Positions 1 to 6,919 of a stretch of 64,000 nucleotides of DNA are shown piece after piece. Location of the stretch: assembly GCA_028714175.1 (NCBI GenBank), contig JAQTMV010000001.1, positions 19,899 to 83,898 of the forward strand, in the 5' to 3' direction. The position numbers and the translations under genes are program-made. Under the pieces are notes generated by a model that had not been told where the DNA came from, made no database searches, and was given only the letters and a program-made list of their open reading frames with translations. The first letter of the stretch is position 1. Every line of letters starts with the position of its first letter. This DNA comes from Methylococcales bacterium (lineage in GTDB: Bacteria > Pseudomonadota > Gammaproteobacteria > Methylococcales > Methylomonadaceae).

Positions 1-522
1 GCTGCCGAATTTTTGTTCTCCAAACGCCCAGGCGGCCAGATAGTTGTAGCGTGCGCCACCCGAAGTTTTGGGATTGGGGGTAATGACCGATACGCCTTCT
101 TTCGCCAGATCGTCCCAGTCTTTAATGCCTTTGGGATTGCCTTGACGCACTAAAAATACAATAGTGGAGGTGTAAGGCAAGCTGCTGTTAGGAAAATGAC
201 TCTGCCAGTCTTTTGGTAGCAACCCGGCCCGTTGAGAAATTTGATCGATGTCGTATGACATAGCCAGGGTCACAACATCTGCTTCCAAACCGTCGATAAC
301 CGCTCGTGTCTGCTTGCCGGCACCGCCGTGCGATTGCTGTATTTCGACATCTTCTCCGGTTTTGTCTTTCCAGTATTTAATAAACTCCTTGTTGAAGTCC
401 TGATACAGTTCCCGGGTTGGATCATAGGAAACATTGAGAATCCCTCTGCCCGCCAAAGCCATACCGCTCAGCAGTAAGGCTAGGGTGAGGAATAGGTGTT
501 TTAATGATTTGGTAAATTTCAT
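1..522 (-). CDS. sbp: Sulfate/thiosulfate-binding periplasmic protein, 3' end beyond window
   Basis: Reading the minus strand from ATG at 522 gives 174 codons open to the window edge. The protein starts with a signal peptide ([18 protein letters not shown], cleavage near LAG). The mature start carries the Sbp/CysP signature '[10 protein letters not shown]', followed by 'HGGAGKQ', 'DVVTLA', '[12 protein letters not shown]' and '[19 protein letters not shown]', which are anion-binding segments of this family. It would deliver sulfate or thiosulfate to a CysTWA importer, not visible here. A good Shine-Dalgarno (GGAGAA) lies just upstream of the ATG. It follows a porin gene and a DUF2292 gene in the same direction, suggesting a sulfur-limitation locus. 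Family assignment is firm; sulfate versus thiosulfate cannot be decided. Confidence 0.93.
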   Translation of the reverse strand, partial: MKFTKSLKHLFLTLALLLSGMALAGRGILNVSYDPTRELYQDFNKEFIKYWKDKTGEDVEIQQSHGGAGKQTRAVIDGLEADVVTLAMSYDIDQISQRAGLLPKDWQSHFPNSSLPYTSTIVFLVRQGNPKGIKDWDDLAKEGVSVITPNPKTSGGARYNYLAAWAFGEQKFGS

Positions 523-630
523 AGCTTCTCCTTAATGGAAAGTGTTGTATTTGTTTTGACGCATCTTTTATTAATTGTCATATCCAAGTTATACGACAAA
601 TATCGTAAACAAATTAATTAGCACATAAAA

Positions 631-676
631 ACGATATATTTAGATTCATATATCTCTAAATTAGATATATTTCTAT
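631..676. promoter_or_regulatory. AT-rich inverted repeat upstream of sbp, possible CysB-type site
   Basis: The 278-bp gap between sbp and the porin gene is strongly AT-rich. It contains arms ATTTAGA (638-644) and TCTAAAT (655-661) flanked by GATATAT-like words. A similar GATATATATATC palindrome lies upstream of the DUF2292 gene. An operator for a sulfur regulator such as CysB is plausible, but this is inference; no -10/-35 pair stands out. Confidence 0.35.
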
Positions 677-800
677 TCAGAAAACCCATGGCAGACAGCA
701 CGAAAGGCCTTCATCGATTAAATGGATTTGCCTCATCCTCCCTTGCCGATGCAAGTGGAGTTATCATTTCAGCAATTCTTACCGCTACCTTTGTACCGGA

Positions 801-2312
801 TTACCAGTATGTGGGCTTACCGTCACCAAATGCATTCAGCGAAACTTCGAAGAAGAAGAAGTTGGTGGCCTCAGAGGTGAAGGGACCATTAACAGGTCTT
901 GCCTGTGCCGTGGTAAAGTCGCCAGGATTAAAACGGGCGTAGCTTAAACTCCAATCGACATAGGGGTTAAGTTTATGGCGCATACGGATGTCCCATTCCT
1001 GACCCAGGTAGCTTCCGCTCTTACCAGTCCGATCTTGTAAATTGGCGCGGCTCCAGGCGCCGGTATCGCTTTCCAGCCAATAAGTGTTAAAACCGGCATC
1101 GATGCGGACATCCTTGTATGGGGTAAACTCAATTCTGGCTTTTGGCGTGATGATGTTATCCCAGGAAAAATAATCGTTGCGGGACCACGGCTGGTTGAAG
1201 CCGTAAAAAGCATCGAAGCGTTGGTTGTTGTTATCTGCAGGGTTTTTGTCGCCGGTACCGTAGCCGAAAAATAAACTGGCTCTGGGCTTCCACTCATGGT
1301 CGAAGGTATAGCCGAGCTCTATCGCGTACGCCAGGGCATCATGCTGCTGCTTGGTCTGCCGGGTACCTGACAGTGAACCAAACCGGCCGAACTGTTTGTT
1401 GATGTCGGCATCGAAATCGAATCCGCTGCCAGGAATAAACCCGTAAACCCTGAGGCCCGGCGCATAAATGTCCATATCGGCCTTGCGATTAGCGGCAACG
1501 GAATTGGTTGGATCACCGTCGACTTTGCGGCCAAAGAAGTATGGCTGGATTGTGATAATATCCGACCAGCGGCGGATACTCAGCACGCCGCCATAAAACC
1601 AGGTATCTTCGTCGTTCCTGTCCCACTGGTATTTCAAGCGTTCTATCGGCTGCAACGCGAAGGTATCCAAATCCCAGTCGTTTTGCTGTTTACCAAAACG
1701 AACACGGTAGCCGAAGAAATTGTTGGTGGTGTTACGGAACTGGTTATTGGCCAGTAAGCGCCGATCCAGCACTTCGAAAGCCATGCGGCCTGCGCGAATA
1801 CTTAACGGCCGGTTGAAGCCCAGCGCGTTTTTGAAATACAGCTCACCGTAAGCCTGAATCAGTTCATGTTCGTTAACATCGGAATCGGATCTTTCATAGA
1901 GGCCGTTTTCACTGCTGGCGCTTTCATATTCGACTGCAAAACGGAAAGGATCGAGAATGTCCACCACACCAAGATAGGCTCGTGTTCTCAGCAACCATAG
2001 ATTGTCCGGGTCGGGACGGAATTTTCTTACTGCGCGGCCCGAAGACGTGTCGGTCCAAAACCGGTAATCGTTTTCGCGATATTCGTAGCGAGTGCGAAAA
2101 TCCAGGCCAACATTCAGCCAATCGATGTCGCGAAACTGTTCGAATTGGGTTTTGCTCAAATTTCGCACATAAGACGGCGGATCGGTGTCCGGTTCGACGC
2201 GATACCCTTTGGTTTTGCGGAAATAATCTTCGGCGTTTGCCAGGCCCGGCAACGCCAGCAACAAGCTCAGAACGGCGGCTACCGACTTGGCATTAACAAA
2301 ATCACGTTTCAT
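801..2312 (-). CDS. Outer-membrane porin of the alginate-export (AlgE-like) family
   Basis: A 503-residue protein with a signal peptide (cleavage near ANA|EDYF) and alternating beta-strand sequence throughout. It ends in an aromatic residue (...GDGKPTYW), as expected for a BAM-assembled beta barrel. The N-terminal part ('VGLDFRTRYEYREND', 'LLRTRAYLGVVDILDPFRF', 'RAGRMAFEVLDRRLL') matches the alginate-export domain family, seen in many bacteria without alginate genes. It lies between a DUF2292 gene and sbp on the same strand, so it probably admits a sulfur compound such as an organosulfonate or sulfate. That substrate is inferred from neighbours only. Family call is good. Confidence 0.85.
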   Translation of the reverse strand: MKRDFVNAKSVAAVLSLLLALPGLANAEDYFRKTKGYRVEPDTDPPSYVRNLSKTQFEQFRDIDWLNVGLDFRTRYEYRENDYRFWTDTSSGRAVRKFRPDPDNLWLLRTRAYLGVVDILDPFRFAVEYESASSENGLYERSDSDVNEHELIQAYGELYFKNALGFNRPLSIRAGRMAFEVLDRRLLANNQFRNTTNNFFGYRVRFGKQQNDWDLDTFALQPIERLKYQWDRNDEDTWFYGGVLSIRRWSDIITIQPYFFGRKVDGDPTNSVAANRKADMDIYAPGLRVYGFIPGSGFDFDADINKQFGRFGSLSGTRQTKQQHDALAYAIELGYTFDHEWKPRASLFFGYGTGDKNPADNNNQRFDAFYGFNQPWSRNDYFSWDNIITPKARIEFTPYKDVRIDAGFNTYWLESDTGAWSRANLQDRTGKSGSYLGQEWDIRMRHKLNPYVDWSLSYARFNPGDFTTAQARPVNGPFTSEATNFFFFEVSLNAFGDGKPTYW

Positions 2313-2433
2313 GTGTTCACCTTGTTTTAAAAATCTCTGTTGGTTACAGTAACTTCAGGTGGTCCTGTCAGTTTGCAATCACTGTTTGATAATATTTTTT
2401 TCGCCGTATTTTTTCGGTAAAATTTAATGTTGT

Positions 2434-2619
2434 TTATTTATCAGGGGCTGATTTGGCATCAAAACGCAGTTTCTCCTTACGTTCAATTTGAACAACCTTG
2501 CCTTCGTGGATGATGATTTCAACCGATCCAAAGCGAATCCCTTGCAAAGCAGCGGCAATCTGATTTGCGACGTTAGGCGCCTGCTGTTCTTTACTGTGTT
2601 TTTTTGTATCAAGCATCAT
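2434..2619 (-). CDS. Small DUF2292/YezD-family protein
   Basis: A 61-residue protein read from the first of two tandem ATG codons. GGAG lies about 8 bases upstream in 'gacaggagtactttg', which favours this ATG over a TTG one codon earlier. The core 'ALQGIRFGSVEIIIHEGKVVQIERKEKLRF' pattern (glycine-serine followed by two beta strands ending in QIER-E-RF) is typical of the YezD/DUF2292 family. These small proteins occur next to sulfate-assimilation and sulfate-transport genes; biochemical role unknown. It is the first gene of the apparent DUF2292-porin-sbp series, with 121 bp to the porin gene. Confidence 0.8.
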   Translation of the reverse strand: MMLDTKKHSKEQQAPNVANQIAAALQGIRFGSVEIIIHEGKVVQIERKEKLRFDAKSAPDK

Positions 2620-2734
2620 CAAAGTACTCCTGTCATACTTTCAGCTGAGAATGAAACGTGTTGTTTACGTTCAGTATGTTTTAAGATGGCTACACTATAG
2701 CAGCGAAACTGTAGAACATTTAATGATATGTTCT

Positions 2735-2746
2735 GATATATATATC
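2735..2746. promoter_or_regulatory. Perfect AT palindrome upstream of the DUF2292 gene
   Basis: GATATATATATC is a perfect 12-bp palindrome, set within CTGATATATATATCTGATTTAG. It lies about 115 bp upstream of the DUF2292 start. The same GATATAT/ATATATC words occur upstream of sbp, suggesting a common sulfur-responsive regulator. Low-complexity AT sequence can give such palindromes by chance. Confidence 0.3.
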
Positions 2747-2750
2747 TGAT

Positions 2751-3061
2751 TTAGTGATAAAGATGAGGTGTAAAGGAACGTGCATGAAATAACTCGGTCA
2801 TTTGTAGAGGTGAATTAATTCCACCCTGCACACCACGCAATGCAACACTCCCACCAATGTTAAGTGTTAGCAACAAATAGAAATGTCCGGTTTTGTAGCA
2901 AATGGATTGTCCACTTTTTCATGCGCCGTTTCCCGGCGCAGCCGACGCGAAGCGAATTTCCGCGATGTCCTTGCAATCTTCTTTCTTCTCCTGGGCTTGG
3001 GCATCGTACTATGCCAACCGGCGAGAGCCGTGAAACACCACCAACATGCCGTCTGTATACC
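2751..3061. other. Gene-poor stretch before the REP-associated transposase
   Basis: No convincing gene. The ORFs crossing it are mutually overlapping and resemble nothing known. It includes a perfect short hairpin, GCGCCG-TTTCC-CGGCGC, at 2923-2939 just before a REP-associated transposase remnant, so it may be the outer flank of that element. Confidence 0.4.
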
Positions 3062-3330
3062 ATGCAATATCGTCGAGATTACACAGCAGGCGCCACCATT
3101 TTTTCACCGTGGTTATGTTCTGCCGATTATCATTATTGGGCAGTGGGGAAGCGATGACCATTTTGCGCGAAGAGATCCGTGCCGAGAAGGTACCCAGACC
3201 ATTTCAGATCGATGCAATGGTCATTTTGCCGGATCACATCCACGCATTATGGACATTGCCAACCGATGATGCCGATTATTCCATTCGATGGCGAAACATC
3301 AAACGTTCATTCACCCAGCAAATAGAACCC
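3062..3330 (+). pseudogene. REP-associated tyrosine transposase (RAYT/IS200-like), frameshifted and truncated
   Basis: The protein begins 'MQYRRDYTAGATIF' in one frame and continues 'FTVVMFCRLSLLG' in the next. The break falls in a run of six T at 3099-3104, where one extra T would restore the frame. The continuation has the catalytic HUH motif in 'MVILPDHIHALWTLP', then 'YSIRWRNIKRSFTQQI', typical of the Y1 transposase domain of RAYTs. Homology stops near 3330, before the usual catalytic tyrosine region, and is replaced by REP-like palindromes. The copy is therefore probably dead. RAYTs mobilise or maintain REP elements, which fits the repeats immediately downstream. The frameshift could also be a sequencing error. 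Confidence 0.8.
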
Positions 3331-3336
3331 GTAATA

Positions 3337-3409
3337 GGTTGGGTTAAAATCCTGTTCCAACCCAACATTTGCCGCGCCAAATGTGTTGGGTTGCGAAAAG
3401 ATGCAACCC
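3337..3409. repeat. Cluster of REP-like inverted repeats behind the RAYT
   Basis: Three nested inverted repeats are visible: GGTTGGGTT (3337-3345) with AACCCAAC (3359-3366); AACCCAACATTTG (3359-3371) with CAAATGTGTTGGGTT (3378-3392); and GGGTTGC (3388-3394) with GCAACCC (3403-3409). Their position at the broken end of a RAYT gene makes REP/BIME material the likeliest explanation. Confidence 0.6.
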
Positions 3410-3430
3410 ATCGCGTCCGTCTTCGCTTTT

Positions 3431-3592
3431 GTAGGGTTTCGCGCCAGCAAACCACCATGCCCAAAATAGCACCCACTCGGGAAGAAGAAATTAACCAGTC
3501 CGAAATAAAAAACCCTCGCCTGGAAAAGTCCGGGCGAGGGTCGGTTTGGTTGGCTCCGATGTTGGCGGACTGCTAGCGCGAATCTGTCTTAG
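3431..3592. repeat. ~160-bp repeat, copy A
   Basis: Nearly identical to 4250-4410. Both copies begin GTAGGGTTTCGCGCCAGCAA and share the central hairpin and the GCTAGCGCGAATC end. In copy B the two ends are imperfect inverted repeats (GTAGGG...GCGCCAGCAAACCGCC against the reverse complement of GGCGGATTGCTAGCGCGAAT...CCCTAC), so the unit looks like a small non-autonomous palindromic element (MITE or long REP). Copy A has lost part of its right end. The two copies flank a toxin-antitoxin pair. Confidence 0.8.
3507..3540 (-). terminator. Rho-independent terminator inside repeat copy A
   Basis: On the minus strand CCCTCGCC and GGCGAGGG pair around a short loop and are followed by TTTTTT. It sits about 60 bp downstream of the RelE-type toxin stop codon and would end that transcript. 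The same structure occurs in copy B downstream of the peroxidase gene. Confidence 0.8.
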
Positions 3593-3602
3593 GGGTTATA
3601 AG

Positions 3603-3860
3603 TTATCGGTACACGTCTTTACGGTATGCAATCTTGACGACCGCAACAATTAGAACAGTATCATTAATACTGTAAATAACGCGATATTCGCCGACTCGAA
3701 TGCGGTAAAAATTAAAAGTGGATTTAAGCTTTTTTACCCCAGAAGGGCGTGGATTAACACATAACTGCTCTAAGGCTTCAAGTATTTTACCTTGCAAAGC
3801 TTTTGGCAATTTGCCAAACGCCTTTTCAGCCGATGGTTTAATGATGATTTCATAAGCCAT
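3603..3860 (-). CDS. RelE/ParE-superfamily toxin
   Basis: An 85-residue protein with the RelE fold pattern: N-terminal 'IIIKPSAEKAFGKLPKALQGKI', a middle 'PRPSGVKKLKSTFNFYRIRVGEYRVIYSI', and the C-terminal 'VVKIAYRKDVYR'. Such toxins are usually ribosome-dependent mRNA interferases. The start overlaps the end of the antitoxin gene by 11 bp, the normal arrangement for a translationally coupled pair. The length is full and no key segment is missing. The pair lies between two copies of a ~160-bp repeat. Confidence 0.88.
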   Translation of the reverse strand: MAYEIIIKPSAEKAFGKLPKALQGKILEALEQLCVNPRPSGVKKLKSTFNFYRIRVGEYRVIYSINDTVLIVAVVKIAYRKDVYR

Positions 3861-4044
3861 ATTTCGCCTTTAAATCATTTAAACCTATGCCACCTTCTTC
3901 ATTTAAGACTTGTTCAGCTTCACGAACATCAAGCTCTTCTTGGTAAATTTCTAACAGCATGGCAATAAATTCATTAGCTGATTTACCCGCTGAATGCGCC
4001 ATGGTAAGCAGTTCAGATTCGGTTTGTTCATTAATTTGTAGCAT
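3850..4044 (-). CDS. Antitoxin partner of the RelE-type toxin
   Basis: A 64-residue acidic protein upstream of and overlapping the toxin gene. The N-terminal half (TESELLTMAHSAGKSANEFIAMLLEIY) is a probable ribbon-helix-helix or helical DNA-binding part. The C-terminal half (EAEQVLNEEGGIGLNDLKAKYGL) would wrap the toxin. The exact antitoxin family is not clear by eye; the call rests mostly on gene order and size. A GGAG element lies about 12 bases before the ATG. Autoregulation is expected for such pairs. Confidence 0.75.
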   Translation of the reverse strand: MLQINEQTESELLTMAHSAGKSANEFIAMLLEIYQEELDVREAEQVLNEEGGIGLNDLKAKYGL

Positions 4045-4124
4045 TTGGGTTTAACTCCATTGATTTGTGAATTATCAAAATCAATGAAGTCTGTCCCCCA
4101 TTGATTTCCTAGTCGTAAGTATAC

Positions 4125-4150
4125 ACTTCCCCATCTGGAAAAGGGGAAGT
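4125..4150. other. Hairpin upstream of the antitoxin gene
   Basis: ACTTCCCC (4125-4132) and GGGGAAGT (4143-4150) form a perfect 8-bp stem with a 10-base loop. It lies about 80 bp upstream of the antitoxin start, so an operator or an attenuator-like element is possible. Nothing else is seen between 4045 and 4249. Confidence 0.4.
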
Positions 4151-4249
4151 AAGTAGTTATATGGATTCTATAGACTCATTGATTGTTTGCCAAATTTGTT
4201 TTCTGAGTCACTGCTAAGGAACGCGCACATTATAACTTCGATGAGTAGC

Positions 4250-4410
4250 GTAGGGTTTCGCGCCAGCAAACCGCCATGCCCAAAATAGCACCCAATCGGG
4301 CACAGAAATTAACCAGTCCGAAATAAAAAACCCTCGCCTGGAAAAGTCCGGGCGAGGGTCGGGATGGTTGGCTCCGATGCTGGCGGATTGCTAGCGCGAA
4401 TCCGCCCTAC
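4250..4410. repeat. ~160-bp repeat, copy B
   Basis: Second copy of the repeat at 3431-3592, here with both inverted ends (GTAGGG at 4250, CCCTAC at 4405-4410). It differs from copy A by a few substitutions and a small indel (for example cacccaatcgggcacagaaatt against cacccactcgggaagaagaaatt). It lies between the peroxidase stop codon and the toxin-antitoxin pair. Confidence 0.8.
4325..4358 (-). terminator. Rho-independent terminator inside repeat copy B
   Basis: The same CCCTCGCC/GGCGAGGG stem followed on the minus strand by TTTTTT as in copy A. It lies about 145 bp past the stop of the di-heme peroxidase gene and probably ends that operon. The repeat thus supplies a terminator to whichever minus-strand gene it follows. 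Confidence 0.75.
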
Positions 4411-4502
4411 AATTTATTCGCCGTACGGATGTCCTGAATCCAGCGGTACGCGGTGCTTTGTCGTGCGTCCGCTGGAACGAATAGTTGGGCGATGATAGCG
4501 AT

Positions 4503-5918
4503 CTAGTGCGCTTTCTCGAACTCGAAGTTGAGCGTCCGGCTGCCGCTCGGCACTCGCTTCGGAATGAGCGTCTTCAGGCGTTCAGGCAGGATACGCGGGT
4601 CAAGCAGACCGTATTTCACGAAATCGACAAGATCAGAGAACTCCTCGTCGGAGAGCACGATCGGAGTCTGTAGCAGTGGATCAAGCCTAGCGAGCACAGG
4701 TTCGATCGGGCCAGGCTGCCCCTGCATATCCACCGGGAGTCCGCTCGGAAAATAATTGCGCGCAGAAGTATAGGGGTCCAAATGGTGACGGATGGCATCC
4801 TCAAGATGGACGAATGCGCCATTGTGCATGAAAGCCGGCATAACCGCAGCGTTGCGTAGCGGTGCTGTCCGAAACATGTAGCGATCTGCGGGGACCCCAG
4901 TGATCTGCTCAAGGCCAAAATCCTCGTCAGCGCCCGGTCCATCGAATACCACGTTTCCAAACGAAGGAACGACCTGCGGAACTCCGATCACATGCTGCCT
5001 GAAGTCGCTAAACATCTCGTTGGACTGTCCCGCTACTTTATGACATTGCACACACCCTGCTTTTCCAAAAAAGAGCAACGCGCCCTTCTTCTGGCTCTCC
5101 GTCAACGCATTACGCTGGCCACGAGCAAAGCGGTCGAGGGGTGCGTTGGCGAAAACCAGGGTGAACTCGAACTCGGCGATTGCCTTGCCGAAGTGATCAA
5201 AGTTGATGGGGGCTCCGTTCGCGGCCTCCGGAAACACCTGACCGAATAATTTCCTATACTCGCTGATCCCGTTCAGGCGGTGCAGCACCTCGTTTCGGAT
5301 GTCATCGTTGCCGCCCGGAAAGCTGAATCCGGCGACCTCGACACGCTCCGTAGGCGGGATGAAGGCCTGCGCGACCAGCAGGTGTGGCTGGTAGGACAAC
5401 GAAAGTCCCTCGGGAGGCGGGAATTTGAATCCGGCGCTATTGTCAAATGGATCGCCCGACAACGCAGCAAACCGCGAATTCCACATTAGCGTGGGATACA
5501 ACGGCGTGTTAACAGCGAGCGGTGTGCGACGTTGATTGCGCGGCCCCGTCCGTTTCGGGCCAACGACGAGGTTGTTGTCAATACCGATGGCAATTGGCTG
5601 AGTGTCACCGAAGCCGTTCGTAGGCGAGTGACAACCACCGCAAGTGTTGTCGTCGTTCAGGCCGCCAATGATATCAAACCAAAGCAGCCGACCAAGATTG
5701 GCGCGCTTCTTATCGATCGGGCGCCCGAGCTTCTGCTTGAAATTCGTCTCGATGGTGCCTGTGAATCCGTGGCTCGCAAGCGCTGTAATGAGCTGACTGT
5801 CAAGCGAGTTGCCGTTACCAGTCTGAGTGCTCTGAAACCCCAAGAGGTAGATCAGTGTCGCTGCGAAGAAGTATAACGCAGCTTTAGGGATAGAAGAGAT
5901 AAAGAAGCCTTTTCTTAT
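4503..5918 (-). CDS. Di-heme cytochrome c peroxidase/MauG-family protein
   Basis: A c-type cytochrome with two heme attachment sites, 'CGGCH' in the N-terminal third and 'CVQCH' in the middle, and the family hallmark 'RTGPRNQRRTPLAVNTPLYPTLMWNSRF'. Members reduce peroxide or oxidise protein residues (MauG-like) in the periplasm. The start is unusual. The best Shine-Dalgarno (GGAGG at 5922-5926) lies five bases before an ATA codon at 5916-5918, and reading from it gives a textbook signal peptide (residues RKGFFISSIPKAALYFF...). TTG at 5930 or 6029 are alternatives. The gene follows a secreted-protein gene and a sigma54 activator, and a repeat-borne terminator lies downstream. Confidence 0.85.
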   Translation of the reverse strand: MRKGFFISSIPKAALYFFAATLIYLLGFQSTQTGNGNSLDSQLITALASHGFTGTIETNFKQKLGRPIDKKRANLGRLLWFDIIGGLNDDNTCGGCHSPTNGFGDTQPIAIGIDNNLVVGPKRTGPRNQRRTPLAVNTPLYPTLMWNSRFAALSGDPFDNSAGFKFPPPEGLSLSYQPHLLVAQAFIPPTERVEVAGFSFPGGNDDIRNEVLHRLNGISEYRKLFGQVFPEAANGAPINFDHFGKAIAEFEFTLVFANAPLDRFARGQRNALTESQKKGALLFFGKAGCVQCHKVAGQSNEMFSDFRQHVIGVPQVVPSFGNVVFDGPGADEDFGLEQITGVPADRYMFRTAPLRNAAVMPAFMHNGAFVHLEDAIRHHLDPYTSARNYFPSGLPVDMQGQPGPIEPVLARLDPLLQTPIVLSDEEFSDLVDFVKYGLLDPRILPERLKTLIPKRVPSGSRTLNFEFEKAH

Positions 5919-6080
5919 GGTGGCCTCCAAAAAAAATAGAATTACTATTCTTCGTATCCAGGTGTGGAGCAAAGGAAGACTACGAAGAACTATGACTGCA
6001 ACCGCATAAACTAACAAGCTATTATCCAAGCAGTTGGGTAAGGAGGCGATATCGCTATCACCTCCTCCCCGCAGTTGTCC

Positions 6081-6560
6081 TTATTTTTTATTAATCTGGA
6101 TCTCTTTCGTACCGCCTGGGATGAATTCTGATATAGGAGGATTCGGAGGAATAGTATTGAAGTTGACCAAGCTAGCTGAAGATTGCACGACGGCCGAACC
6201 CCCTCTGAATGTTCTAAGCTGGCTGGTTACAACAACTTCCAATCTCTGGGTATGGCGACCGTCATCTGTATTGATGTCTGTGCAGTTAATTTTAGTTGTG
6301 AGTGAATTTTGTCCAAAGGCAACCCAATCCCCCCCGGAGCGTTGAGTGAGTGTCAGATTTAGACCCACTTGGGCGTCCGCACCATCAGCAGGGGAGCAAG
6401 TGAAATCGACTATCACATTTGCACCCACACCCTCGAAGACAAGGCTGGCAGCTACCACATCGATGCTATCTATGTCTACCTCCGCAGTCGCCAGGGTAGG
6501 AATTGACAGCATAGCGATAGCAAGGGCTAATGCCGGGATGAAACGAATTTGCTTGTTCAT
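6081..6560 (-). CDS. Secreted protein of unknown function
   Basis: A 159-residue protein with a clear signal peptide (MNKQIRFIPALALAIAML..., cleavage near ATA|EVD) and a strong Shine-Dalgarno (AGGAGA) seven bases before the ATG. The mature part is rich in V, T and S with beta-strand character and two cysteines ('DFTCSPAD', 'TKINCTDINTDDG') that could form a disulfide. No family recognised. It precedes the di-heme peroxidase by about 160 bp on the same strand and lies directly behind a probable sigma54 promoter, so it may be a partner or substrate of the peroxidase; that is inference. Confidence 0.75.
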   Translation of the reverse strand: MNKQIRFIPALALAIAMLSIPTLATAEVDIDSIDVVAASLVFEGVGANVIVDFTCSPADGADAQVGLNLTLTQRSGGDWVAFGQNSLTTKINCTDINTDDGRHTQRLEVVVTSQLRTFRGGSAVVQSSASLVNFNTIPPNPPISEFIPGGTKEIQINKK

Positions 6561-6784
6561 TGCTTTCTCCTGTTAATTTAAACGCTCTCACAGAAGAACC
6601 TCGAAACTAATAGTCTCTCCTGTGAGAAATGAAGATATGAAAGGATACGTTTTACACCGTTAATCTGAAACCCATGTAATCAAAGACAGTACCTCCTTTC
6701 TCATCACCGATCGACTAACCAGTCTCGGAAAATATTTCATCTGCGTTCTCCGTTCATTAGTTTATGAAGAACACTCTATAATAG

Positions 6785-6804
6785 TAAGCACTATAAATGC
6801 CAAT
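6785..6804 (-). promoter_or_regulatory. Candidate sigma54 (-24/-12) promoter
   Basis: On the minus strand TTGGCATTTATAGTGCTTA contains GG (6801-6800) and GC (6789-6788) separated by exactly 10 bases, the invariant spacing of RpoN promoters, with TGGCA matching the -24 consensus. It lies about 230 bp upstream of the secreted-protein gene and is preceded by palindromic sites and a sigma54 activator gene. Confidence 0.55.
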
Positions 6805-6862
6805 GTTATATTCCCAGTAAAATCAATGCCTGGCTTAAAGCAGCAAACACGTTAACTCCTTT

Positions 6863-6903
6863 CTTGCAACAGAATGTTGCAAGTTTTGGTTGCAGTTGCA
6901 ACG
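6863..6903. promoter_or_regulatory. Palindromic upstream activator sites for the sigma54 activator
   Basis: CTTGCAACA-GAA-TGTTGCAAG (6863-6883) is a perfect 9-bp inverted repeat. A few bases on, GTTGCAGTTGCAAC (6889-6902) holds further TTGCA half-sites, including the 8-bp palindrome GTTGCAAC. They lie between the stop of the activator gene and the candidate -24 element, 60-115 bp upstream of it, where enhancer-binding proteins normally bind. That this particular activator binds them is inferred from adjacency. Confidence 0.6.
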
Positions 6904-6919
6904 TTTCGCAGTATTCGGC

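Noticed and set aside
688..942. 84-residue plus-strand ORF between sbp and the porin gene
   Set aside because: Its second half is antisense to the porin 3' end, it has no recognisable family or ribosome-binding site, and the composition looks random.
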